Assembly (NCBI GenBank): GCA_913052545.1
Contig: CAJXEF010000026.1
Span: 1-16,486 of the forward strand
Reading direction: 5' to 3'
Source of the DNA: an uncultured Chloroflexota bacterium
GTDB taxonomy: Bacteria; Chloroflexota; Dehalococcoidia; UBA3495
Length of the DNA stretch: 16,486 bases
Positions 8,409 through 15,764 of this stretch are shown here, piece by piece (the first letter of the stretch is position 1; each line of letters starts with the position of its first letter). The notes under the pieces are model-generated. The model made no database searches. It saw nothing but the letters and a program-made list of their open reading frames with translations, and was not told where the DNA came from. The position numbers were made by a program, and so were the translations under genes.

Positions 8409-9452
8409 ATGGCTGAAATACTAGGTCTGGGATTAACTCATGCCCCGTCATTGATACGACCCGACGAAGATGGAGAATCATCTCTGAAACGTACCCTCAG
8501 GGAAAACAAAAATGTTCCCCCTGAGATGAAAATTCCTACCAATTGGCCGGAACCGATGCGAGTTGAATACGGGGAAGATGATGGACTGGCATCAGCCAAG
8601 CGGCTCCGGCAAAGAATGGTCACGGGATTTAGAAAACTTCGTAAGGAATTGGATGCGTTCAATCCGGATGTCATATTAATCTGGGGAGACGATCAATACG
8701 AGAATTTTAAGGAAGACATTATTCCTCCGTTCTGTGTCCTAGCATATGAGCAATTCGAGTGCAAGCCCTTTGCCAACAAGGATGGAAGTACACGGCGAAA
8801 CGTATGGAACGAAACATCTGAAGATATATTTAGCTATCCCGGTAACAGTAGGGCTGCAAGGGATCTAGTGGGCGGTCTGATGGATAATGGTATAGATATG
8901 GCGTATTCCTACAAGCCATTACACCAGCCTGGATTGGGTCACGCGATTTTAAATACCCTCCTATATTTAGATTACGATCGTACAGGATTAAAATATCCGG
9001 TCATTCCAATGTTGGTGAATTGCTACGGTAGTAAGGTGATTCAAAACAGGGGTGGAGCTATTGAATTTGAAAAGGATTCAGATCCTCCTGGGCCTTCACC
9101 CAAGCGTTGTATGGAAGTGGGTGCGGCTACTGCCAGGGTGCTGAAAGAAAGCCCATGGAGAGTCGCTTTAATAGCGTCTTCCAGTTGGTCACATGCATTT
9201 TTGACAAAGAAACATTACTGGTTATACCCAGATATAGATTCCGATAGAGCTCGATTCGAAGAATTGAAAGCAGGTAATTATGCCGCTTGGTCCAAGATTT
9301 CTACTGCTCAAATAGAGGACGCAGGTCAACAAGAATTACTCAATTGGATGTGTCTGGCAGGTGCCATGCAGGAGTTAGACAAGAAACCGGAGATAATAGA
9401 TTATTACGAAACGTATATTTTCAATTCAACGAAATGTCTAGCAGTCTTTTAA
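8409..9452 (+). CDS. Class III (LigB-type) extradiol ring-cleavage dioxygenase family protein
   Basis: A 347-residue cytoplasmic protein of the LigB superfamily, whose characterised members use non-haem Fe(II) to open catechols next to the hydroxyls. The opening GLGLTHAPSL holds H11, matching the first metal His. E309 in AGQQELLNWMCLAGAM matches the carboxylate ligand position, and SSSWSH with H262 matches the catalytic-base region. HQPGLGH (172-178) lies in the middle, where relatives read DHG. The second metal His normally follows an ND or DD pair in the PDV..V..DH block; here the block reads PDVILIWGDDQYENF, giving Q96 instead of His. This may be a clade trait, an altered site or loss of ring cleavage. 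It is larger than LigB itself (about 300) and has a N-terminal insertion at about 20-60. First gene of the catabolic operon, 40 bases before the Rieske gene. Confidence 0.82.
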   Translation: MAEILGLGLTHAPSLIRPDEDGESSLKRTLRENKNVPPEMKIPTNWPEPMRVEYGEDDGLASAKRLRQRMVTGFRKLRKELDAFNPDVILIWGDDQYENFKEDIIPPFCVLAYEQFECKPFANKDGSTRRNVWNETSEDIFSYPGNSRAARDLVGGLMDNGIDMAYSYKPLHQPGLGHAILNTLLYLDYDRTGLKYPVIPMLVNCYGSKVIQNRGGAIEFEKDSDPPGPSPKRCMEVGAATARVLKESPWRVALIASSSWSHAFLTKKHYWLYPDIDSDRARFEELKAGNYAAWSKISTAQIEDAGQQELLNWMCLAGAMQELDKKPEIIDYYETYIFNSTKCLAVF

Positions 9453-9492
9453 TCTTGGGCTGAATATGGCCAATTAGAGTTCAGGAGTATAT

Positions 9493-10782
9493 ATGCTTAC
9501 GGAAAAAGAAAATGAAAGACTAACCAGAGTTGGCCCAGGTACACCAATGGGCGAATTGATGAGGCGGTACTGGCAACCAATTGGTGCATTATCAGAGCTC
9601 GACGATACTCCCGTGAAACATGTCAAATTACTCGGAGAATCCCTGGTTCTCTATAAAGATCTAAAAGGAGGATTGGGATTAATCGGTGATACATGTCCTC
9701 ACAGAAGCGTTTCGATGTTGTACGGTGTGCCAGAAGAGTCTGGTTTGCGTTGTCCCTATCACGGATGGATGTTCGACTGCTCCGGGCAATGCATAGAAAT
9801 GCCGGCAGAAGCTCCTGGAACCACCTTCCCAAACCGGGTCAAAATCACGGGTTATCCAGTCCAAGAGCTAGCTGGCCTGATTTTTGCGTATTTGGGTCCA
9901 GAACCTGCTCCTCTACTACCAAGATGGGATATGTTTGTCTGGGACAATGTACTTAGAGATATCGGATCTACCGTAATCCCATGCAACTGGCTACAAATAA
10001 TGGAAAATTCGTTGGACCCAGTGCATGTGGAATGGTTGCACGGTAGGTTTTCCGATTACGTCTTAGAACGGCTGGGTAGAGCAGATCTTAAACGACAATT
10101 TTACCGAGCAGGTGGAGTAGGCGGTAATTGGTCCCATGAAAAAATTGGATTTGACGAATTTGAATACGGAATTATTAAGCGACGAGTCGTTGAAGGTGGT
10201 TCCGAAAATGATCCCGAATGGCGAGTTGGCCACCCTGTCGTATTCCCAAATCTGCTTAGAGTTGGTAGTAATTTCCAATACAGGGTCCCGGTAGATGACG
10301 AAAATACTCTGCATGTATGGTTTACGGCCTATCCCCAACCTCCGGACACTATAGTGGAACCTCAAGAGTCTGTACCACACTATCAAGTTCCGCTTCCGTT
10401 CGGTGCGAATGGGGAAGTGGATTGGTCTATGGTAGATAATAACAGCGGACAAGACATAGTAGCTTGGGTAACTCAGGGAGCTATTGCGGACCGTTCCCAA
10501 GAAAAATTGGGAGAGTCCGATAAAGGAATTATTCTTTATAGAAGGCAGCTTCGTCAGCAACTGGCAATATTGGAAGATGGCGGGCAACCTATGAACATTT
10601 TCCGGAACCCGTCGGAAAATGTTCAACTTGACTTGCCATGGGAAGGACAAGATGATCCTTGGGGATTCGCCAGAAAAGGTCTTATGCGGCGGACAGGGCA
10701 AGCAGGTAAATATGCTCCAGTTTTGAGGGAAATGGTTGCTCGAATGGATGGCGAGGAAGCACTGAATGGTCCTGTCCATTAG
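9493..10782 (+). CDS. Rieske non-haem iron oxygenase, alpha subunit (phthalate 4,5-dioxygenase-like)
   Basis: A 429-residue ring-hydroxylating oxygenase subunit. The N-terminal LTRVGPGTPMGELMRRYWQP is characteristic of the phthalate 4,5-dioxygenase/Pht3 branch. The Rieske 2Fe-2S ligands are C68-X-H70 (CPHR) and C87-X2-H90 (CPYHGW). The catalytic domain has ENSLDPVHVEWLH at 171-183, with bridging D175 and iron ligands H178 and H183; D321 in GQDIVAW is the likely third ligand. The C-terminus holds the family ADRSQEKLGESDKGI segment. Enzymes of this type insert oxygen from O2 into aromatic rings or demethylate aryl ethers, with electrons from a separate reductase; no reductase or ferredoxin gene lies in the window. 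The AGGAG five bases before ATG supports the start. Being 40 bases behind the extradiol gene suggests sequential steps in one pathway. Confidence 0.92.
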   Translation: MLTEKENERLTRVGPGTPMGELMRRYWQPIGALSELDDTPVKHVKLLGESLVLYKDLKGGLGLIGDTCPHRSVSMLYGVPEESGLRCPYHGWMFDCSGQCIEMPAEAPGTTFPNRVKITGYPVQELAGLIFAYLGPEPAPLLPRWDMFVWDNVLRDIGSTVIPCNWLQIMENSLDPVHVEWLHGRFSDYVLERLGRADLKRQFYRAGGVGGNWSHEKIGFDEFEYGIIKRRVVEGGSENDPEWRVGHPVVFPNLLRVGSNFQYRVPVDDENTLHVWFTAYPQPPDTIVEPQESVPHYQVPLPFGANGEVDWSMVDNNSGQDIVAWVTQGAIADRSQEKLGESDKGIILYRRQLRQQLAILEDGGQPMNIFRNPSENVQLDLPWEGQDDPWGFARKGLMRRTGQAGKYAPVLREMVARMDGEEALNGPVH

Positions 10783-10807
10783 TACTCTGGCGGATAATTA
10801 GAGTCAA

Positions 10808-10852
10808 TATAATATGTGACCGAGGGCCTTTTCGTTAATAGGAAAGGCCCTT
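10808..10852 (+). terminator. Hairpin between Rieske and Gfo/Idh genes; terminator or leader stem
   Basis: AGGGCCTTT (10823-10831) pairs perfectly with AAAGGCCCT (10843-10851), a 9-bp stem with an 11-base loop. The bases after it (TGTTATTGG) are only moderately T-rich, so termination may be partial. A consensus TATAAT lies at 10808-10813, which would place a transcript start near 10820, at the foot of the stem. No good -35 box is seen. The hairpin may therefore end the upstream message, form the 5' stem of the next one, or both. Confidence 0.55.
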
Positions 10853-10874
10853 GTTATTGGAGTAGGGAAATTTG

Positions 10875-12074
10875 GTGAATCGGAAGATAAACCATGAATA
10901 TCGAGTTAAGCTTGGAATAATTGGTTTGGGAGGAGGAGCCGGGGATATGATCCCCGTTTTTGCCTCTCACGGCGGCTATGAAATAGTAGCGGCATCCGAT
11001 ATAGAACCTGATCAATTGGAACGATTTAACGCCGAATTTGAATCCTCAACCTACGTAGAGGCCGAACGTCTCTGTACCGATTCCAATGTTGAATTAGTAT
11101 ATATAGCTACTCCGAATCAATTTCATTATGAGCACATTATGATGGCTTTGAATCATGGGAAACACGTTTTTGTAGAAAAGCCCATGACTTTGAATCTCGA
11201 GGAAGCCGAGGTAATTATAAGTCTAGCTAACCGGAATAACCTTAGGTTGGGGGTTAATGTGAAGCACAGCTTTGAACCCCGTATTCAATTGATCCGGCGA
11301 ATGGTTGTTAACGGAGAATTGGGTAATTTGCTAATGCTCAACTATTGGCAGTATACCGATTGGCTCTACAGAGCTAGAACTCCTGAAGAGCTCGATGCCG
11401 ACTTGGGTGGCGGTGTAACATGGCGACAGGGCCCTCATCAATTTGACATAATCAGAACAATCGGAGGAGGACTGGTGAGAAGTGTTCGGGCTATGTCCGG
11501 CATATGGGATGAAACCCGCCCGGTTCCGTCATGCCATCTAGCATTCCTAGAATTTGAAAATGGAGTGGCTGCTACCGCTGTTTATGATGGTTTCGATCAT
11601 TTTAAGTCGGAAATATTTAACATCGAAGACCGTGACAATTCAGCTGACGATATATCGCTAAATCATGCATCGGCTAGAAGACGACTAGCGAACATGACTG
11701 ACTCGACCGAAGAAATTAGGTTAAAAGCGTCACAACGCTACGGAGGGGTTAGGACTCGGGGCAACTCTTCGGCGTCGTGGGTATTAGGAGGGCCGCTTAT
11801 TGTTAGTTTTGAAAAAGGGGATGTTCGCCTTACACCCCAGGGGATAAGGGTGTACGGTGATGAGGAATGTTGGGAGATAAGTACTCCCGCCGATTTAGAT
11901 GGTCGACATGGGATTGTAAATGAATTTTATGAAAGTATCAAAGAAGAGAGACCACCGATTGCGGATGGACGATGGGGGAAAGCTACTCTGGAGATCCTCT
12001 TAGCGGTTCGAGATTCCAGTGATCAGAGAAAGGAACTAATCATGCAACATCAAGTGCCCATCCAGAGTCCATAG
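10875..12074 (+). CDS. Gfo/Idh/MocA family oxidoreductase, Pht4-like dihydrodiol dehydrogenase
   Basis: A roughly 399-residue NAD(P)-dependent dehydrogenase. The N-terminal Rossmann fold begins KLGIIGLGGGAGD at about 12-24, with an acidic residue ending strand 2 (VAASD, about 39-43) that favours NAD. The family lysine motif VEKPMTL lies at about 100-106, and the substrate-side GPHQFDIIR (about 205-213) resembles the PHQ-D-VR segment of 4,5-dihydroxyphthalate dihydrodiol dehydrogenases (Pht4). Pht4-type enzymes rearomatise the product of a phthalate-type Rieske dioxygenase, which fits the Rieske gene just upstream. The protein carries a polar insertion of about 45 residues near 250-295. I used GTG 10875, with AGGGA six bases upstream; TTG at 10872 is an equally legal start. 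Substrate assignment is by analogy; other members act on sugars and inositols. Confidence 0.87.
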   Translation: MNRKINHEYRVKLGIIGLGGGAGDMIPVFASHGGYEIVAASDIEPDQLERFNAEFESSTYVEAERLCTDSNVELVYIATPNQFHYEHIMMALNHGKHVFVEKPMTLNLEEAEVIISLANRNNLRLGVNVKHSFEPRIQLIRRMVVNGELGNLLMLNYWQYTDWLYRARTPEELDADLGGGVTWRQGPHQFDIIRTIGGGLVRSVRAMSGIWDETRPVPSCHLAFLEFENGVAATAVYDGFDHFKSEIFNIEDRDNSADDISLNHASARRRLANMTDSTEEIRLKASQRYGGVRTRGNSSASWVLGGPLIVSFEKGDVRLTPQGIRVYGDEECWEISTPADLDGRHGIVNEFYESIKEERPPIADGRWGKATLEILLAVRDSSDQRKELIMQHQVPIQSP

Positions 12075-12106
12075 TAGGTATATTCTTTTCGAAAGGGAGT
12101 TAAATT

Positions 12107-12319
12107 ATGAACATAGACCTTTTGGACATTGCAACCAAAGTTCTTTTGTCAACTGGCGATAAAGCCGAAGTCAAAGAAATCAATGCTCAGCAATATTCCG
12201 TGCTGATTAGGTATCTGGACGCATTGGGCGATCCTGCGTTAGTCGGGACACAGGATTGGGTTTCAGCTGATGATATCATTTCAATTGACGGTGAAGGTCA
12301 TATCGAAGGGGAAACTTAA
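12107..12319 (+). CDS. Small acidic protein of unknown function
   Basis: A 70-residue protein that I do not recognise. It is acidic (rich in Asp and Glu), with a predicted helix at the start (NIDLLDIATKVLLS) and strand-like segments later (YSVLIRYLD, DIISIDGEG). It has no cysteines, no signal peptide and no membrane segment. It looks real because AAAGGGAG sits eight to ten bases before ATG, the frame begins 32 bases after the dehydrogenase, and it ends just before a stable hairpin. It is probably the last gene of the catabolic transcript. By position it could be a small accessory or binding subunit, but nothing in the sequence shows this. Confidence 0.62.
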   Translation: MNIDLLDIATKVLLSTGDKAEVKEINAQQYSVLIRYLDALGDPALVGTQDWVSADDIISIDGEGHIEGET

Positions 12320-12330
12320 CATATAGTTAC

Positions 12331-12369
12331 CGGCGGTACCCTAACGTGAAATGCTAGGGTACCGGGCCG
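12331..12369. terminator. Convergent intergenic hairpin, probable bidirectional terminator
   Basis: CGGTACCCTA (12334-12343) pairs perfectly with TAGGGTACCG (12355-12364), a 10-bp stem with an 11-base loop. Three more pairs (12331-12333 with 12367-12369) form across a two-base bulge. It sits between convergent genes ending at 12319 and 12422. Neither side has a strong T-run, so classic rho-independent ending is uncertain. Confidence 0.55.
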
Positions 12370-12421
12370 ATGGTGAGCTGGTTTATAAATGGCAGATATT
12401 CCTTCGGTATACATTAGTCTC

Positions 12422-14725
12422 TTACTCTTTTCCATGATCCAATGCGTCTAATATAGTGCTAGGTGATAGTGGCAATTTATACATGCGAACTCCAGTTGCG
12501 TTATATACAGCATTGGCCATAGCAGCGAGCGGTGGAATAATTGGAGCTTCCCCTACTCCTCTCAATCCATAAGGGTGCCTGGGATTGGGTATTTCTATGA
12601 CCTCAGTGTCAATCATAGGGACGTCAAGTGTGGTTGGCATTCTGTAATCAAGAAAACTAGAGTTAGCCATTGCACCGTCATCCGTATAGAAATATTCTTC
12701 GTTTAAAGCCCAGCCAATTCCTTGGACGGTACCTCCTTGCATCTGTCCTTCGACAAAACTCGGGTGAACCGAACGACCAGCATCTATAAATGCAGTGCAT
12801 CTTAGTATGTCTACTTTACCGGTATCAGGATCGACTTCAACGTCTATGATATTTCCAGCAAATATGGCTCCTACTCCAGTGGAATCGGCTGACGCTGAGC
12901 AGGTAATAGGCCCACCAGTCCGCATTTGCCTGCTGGCTATTTCTTGGAAAGTGAGTTTGTCAGCAGGATTTTTTGAGCAGATGAATGTCCCACTTTCAAA
13001 AGAGACGTCCTCATCCTGCACTTCCCATATCAATGCGGCTCTACTAGCCATCTGTTTTTTCACTTCCTCGGCTGCGGCAATTGCCGCCAGACCGGTATCG
13101 AACGCCGTGCGACTGCCACCAGTATTGGCGGTATAACCTACTGCATCAGTATCGCCAACCGTAGGGAATATATCCTCTACAGCTAACCCAAGGGTTTCCG
13201 CAGCTTGCATGGCTACGGCCGTCCGGGTGCCCCCTATATCTACAGACCCAGTGATTAGATTAAGGCTACCGTTAGTATTGACATTGATGGTCGCAGAAGA
13301 AGTCTGACCTCCTTGCCATCGGAATCCTACAGCTATTCCACGTCCCCTGTTAGGTCCTCCCAGAGGTGCGCTGAAATGAGGATGATTGACCATAGATTCC
13401 TCTAGTTCCTTACAGCCAAATACTGCATGTGGGACGCCCGTAGCCATTCGATCCCCTTCTTTGACAGCGTTTTTTAAACGTAGTGCCATGGGCTCGATTC
13501 CCAATTTTTCTGCCAGTTCGTCTATCGCGCATTCCACGGCGAAGGCAGCTTGTGGTTGCCCAGGAGCCCGATATGCCTGTACCTTTTGTTTATTGCAGAC
13601 TACATCGTAGCCATCAATTAATATATTTTCGATGTTGTATGGTCCGAGTCCACTCAATGTACCTCCGCCAACCGGAGAACCGGGGAAAGCGCCGGCTTCG
13701 TAAGCAAGATACAGTTGTCCAGCCGTGATCTTGCCATCTTTAGTAGCACCTAATTTGGCCTTCATCTTAGTAGCGGAAGTTGGTCCCGATCCTTCGAAAA
13801 CTTCCTTTCGGTCCATGAGTATTTTTACTGGTTTACCGGTTTTTTTAGATAGAATCGCCGCGACCGGATCAAGATACGTAACTGATTTAGCTCCAAATCC
13901 TCCTCCGATCTCCATGGGTATTACTTTAACTGTCCCCTCGGGCAGCCCTAAGATCGCAGCGGTTTGACTCCTTATCTGGAAGGCTCCCTGGGTACTAGTC
14001 CAAACGGTGACACGGCCATCAGCTGACCAGTAGGCAGTAGAGACGTGAGGTTCGATGTAGCCTTGATGCACAGTTTGCGTCTCGTATTCCCGCTCTACTA
14101 TGACGTCGGCTTGGTTGAAGCCGGCTTTGATATCTCCAAGTTTGTGTTGAATGTGACCCGCTATATTGCTGCTTTCTCCGGTGTCATCACCGCGGCTTCC
14201 TCTGTCTAACCGGAACCATGTTGTCATTTCTTCGTGCAATAAAGGTGCATCGGGTTTGAGGGCATCATCAATTGAGAGCACAGCCGGTAAAACCTCGTAA
14301 TCGACGTTTATTAAGGCTATAGCATCCTGAGCTATGTTAGCATCGGTGGCAGCAACCGCAGCGATGGCGTGCCCCTTGTACAAAGCTTTTTCATGGGCCA
14401 GTACATTTCTGGCGATCATTCGAATGTTACCTTGCACGTTGGCGTAATCTATCGGACCCTGTTGAATAATTGGCAAATCGTGGGATGTAGCGACTGCTAG
14501 GACGCCTTCCAAGGCTTCAGCTTTACTCGTATCGATTGATTTTATCCGGGCATGGGCATGTGGGCTACGTAAAATTTTACCGTGTAATAGAGATGGCATG
14601 TTGATATCAGAACCATATTTGGCAGCTCCGGTTACTTTATCCAAGGCATCATGTCGTAAAGGCCGGGTGCCGATTACTTTATATGGAGGATTATTTGAAT
14701 TAGGGGTAGTGGAGGTGGTAGTCAT
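12422..14725 (-). CDS. Xanthine dehydrogenase-family molybdopterin-binding (large) subunit
   Basis: A 767-residue Mo-cofactor subunit of the xanthine oxidase/aldehyde oxidase family, complete in length. The N-terminal domain opens with VIGTRPLRHDALDKVTGAAKYGSDI at 17-41 (in two parts: VIGTRPLRHD and KVTGAAKYGSD). Cofactor motifs are TQGAF at 245-249, GGGFGAK at 274-280, AYRAPG at 384-389 and GVGEAP at 723-728, in which E726 is the catalytic glutamate of the family. The YRAPG segment lacks the AYRCSFR cysteine loop of form I CO dehydrogenase, so a hydroxylase for an N-heterocycle, aldehyde or aromatic thioester is more likely. No signal peptide is present. A functional enzyme needs 2Fe-2S and FAD subunits; neither is in the window. 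AAGGAGATG before ATG supports the start. Confidence 0.93.
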   Translation of the reverse strand: MTTTSTTPNSNNPPYKVIGTRPLRHDALDKVTGAAKYGSDINMPSLLHGKILRSPHAHARIKSIDTSKAEALEGVLAVATSHDLPIIQQGPIDYANVQGNIRMIARNVLAHEKALYKGHAIAAVAATDANIAQDAIALINVDYEVLPAVLSIDDALKPDAPLLHEEMTTWFRLDRGSRGDDTGESSNIAGHIQHKLGDIKAGFNQADVIVEREYETQTVHQGYIEPHVSTAYWSADGRVTVWTSTQGAFQIRSQTAAILGLPEGTVKVIPMEIGGGFGAKSVTYLDPVAAILSKKTGKPVKILMDRKEVFEGSGPTSATKMKAKLGATKDGKITAGQLYLAYEAGAFPGSPVGGGTLSGLGPYNIENILIDGYDVVCNKQKVQAYRAPGQPQAAFAVECAIDELAEKLGIEPMALRLKNAVKEGDRMATGVPHAVFGCKELEESMVNHPHFSAPLGGPNRGRGIAVGFRWQGGQTSSATINVNTNGSLNLITGSVDIGGTRTAVAMQAAETLGLAVEDIFPTVGDTDAVGYTANTGGSRTAFDTGLAAIAAAEEVKKQMASRAALIWEVQDEDVSFESGTFICSKNPADKLTFQEIASRQMRTGGPITCSASADSTGVGAIFAGNIIDVEVDPDTGKVDILRCTAFIDAGRSVHPSFVEGQMQGGTVQGIGWALNEEYFYTDDGAMANSSFLDYRMPTTLDVPMIDTEVIEIPNPRHPYGLRGVGEAPIIPPLAAMANAVYNATGVRMYKLPLSPSTILDALDHGKE

Positions 14726-14820
14726 TCGTGCATCTCCTTATATGTAACGGGCTGAATAAGAGGTTAATTAATCGACTATTTTGAGGTCACTCTAACTTAA
14801 TTACCCAGTGACATCAGTAA

Positions 14821-14847
14821 ATTATACCGAAGGGCTATTTGAGTCAA
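14821..14847 (-). promoter_or_regulatory. Sigma70-like promoter for the molybdopterin subunit gene
   Basis: On the minus strand TTGACT (complement of 14842-14847) and a consensus TATAAT (complement of 14821-14826) are separated by 15 bases, slightly short of the usual 17. Transcription would start near 14814, giving a leader of about 88 bases before the ATG at 14725. The rest of the 199-base gap between panB and this gene shows no gene or other clear structure. An own promoter suggests the gene is not simply read through from panB. Confidence 0.5.
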
Positions 14848-14924
14848 TAGTAGTGGCTTTGGTTATCAAGTAAATTACGTTCACGGAAACATCTGGTGGT
14901 AAGGCTCTATGACCTTTAGAAAGA

Positions 14925-15764
14925 TTAGTATTTAGCTTTCAATCGGGCTAAAACGGCCTCATCCATTGATGAGCTTTGCTCTTGAGTCGGAAAGTGTTCA
15001 AGTTTTACTTCGTTACAATATTTTGTGAATGCGTCTTCAATAACGTTAGCTAGCCTAGCATATTGCTTCGCATGCTTGGGAAGAAAATTCTTATCTAGAC
15101 CAAGAAGATCATGAACTACTTGGACCTGTCCGTCACAGCTAACTCCCGCTCCAATTCCGATAGTGGGTATCGAGAGCTTTTGAGAGATGAATTTTGCGAG
15201 CTGTTCTGGTACTAATTCCAATACTAGAGCAAAAACTCCTGCCTTTTCTAATTCCGTTGCGTCTAACACCAAATTTTCGGCATCTTCGTAGTCCCGTCCT
15301 TGGACACTGTAACCTCCTAATGTATTAATAGATTGAGGTGTTAAACCGAGATGCCCCATGACAGGTATTCCACTACTCACCAATCTTTTGACAGTACTAG
15401 ATACGTTTCGACCACCTTCTAACTTTACGCTCTGGGCACCGCCCTCCTGGATTAATCTGGCGGCGTTCGTCATCGCTTGATTTTCATCAATCTGGTAAGT
15501 CATAAAGGGCAGATCGGAAACTATCAGGGAGCGTTTACTAGCACGGGACACCATTTTAGTGTGGTGAAGCATGTCATCCAGGGTTACTGGAATGGTTGAC
15601 TCGTATCCCATTACCACCATGCCAAGGCTATCTCCGACCAATATGAGAGGGATATCTGCCGCTTCAGCCAGAGCAGCAGTTGTGTAATCATAGGCCGTAA
15701 TCATAGGGATTTTTTTACCTTCTGATTTCATCTTGGCTATATCCGAAATGGTTATTCGGCGCAT
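14925..15764 (-). CDS. panB: 3-methyl-2-oxobutanoate hydroxymethyltransferase (ketopantoate hydroxymethyltransferase)
   Basis: A 279-residue cytoplasmic enzyme that adds a hydroxymethyl group from 5,10-methylenetetrahydrofolate to 2-oxoisovalerate, making ketopantoate, the first committed step to pantothenate and coenzyme A. The TIM-barrel landmarks are all present: MITAYDYTTA at 21-30, VGDSLGMVVMGYESTIPVT at 43-61, SDLPFMTY at 83-90, VKLEGG at 113-118, GHLGLTPQS at 137-145 and IGIGAG at 202-207. The Mg2+-binding D45 and D84, E116 and the catalytic E183 correspond to the known enzyme residues. The length matches the family. GAGGGA seven bases before ATG marks the start, and the gene overlaps the end of the preceding DUF2520 gene by 13 bases, suggesting translational coupling. 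The expected partners panC and panD are not in the window. Confidence 0.96.
   Translation of the reverse strand: MRRITISDIAKMKSEGKKIPMITAYDYTTAALAEAADIPLILVGDSLGMVVMGYESTIPVTLDDMLHHTKMVSRASKRSLIVSDLPFMTYQIDENQAMTNAARLIQEGGAQSVKLEGGRNVSSTVKRLVSSGIPVMGHLGLTPQSINTLGGYSVQGRDYEDAENLVLDATELEKAGVFALVLELVPEQLAKFISQKLSIPTIGIGAGVSCDGQVQVVHDLLGLDKNFLPKHAKQYARLANVIEDAFTKYCNEVKLEHFPTQEQSSSMDEAVLARLKAKY

Noticed and set aside
10063..10779. Long open frame (238 codons) antisense to the Rieske gene
   Set aside because: It mirrors the strongly conserved Rieske coding frame and has an odd, Ser/Phe/Ile-rich composition with no family resemblance.
12422..14725. Form I carbon monoxide dehydrogenase (coxL)
   Set aside because: The active-site loop reads AYRAPG rather than the AYRCSFR motif of true CO dehydrogenases.
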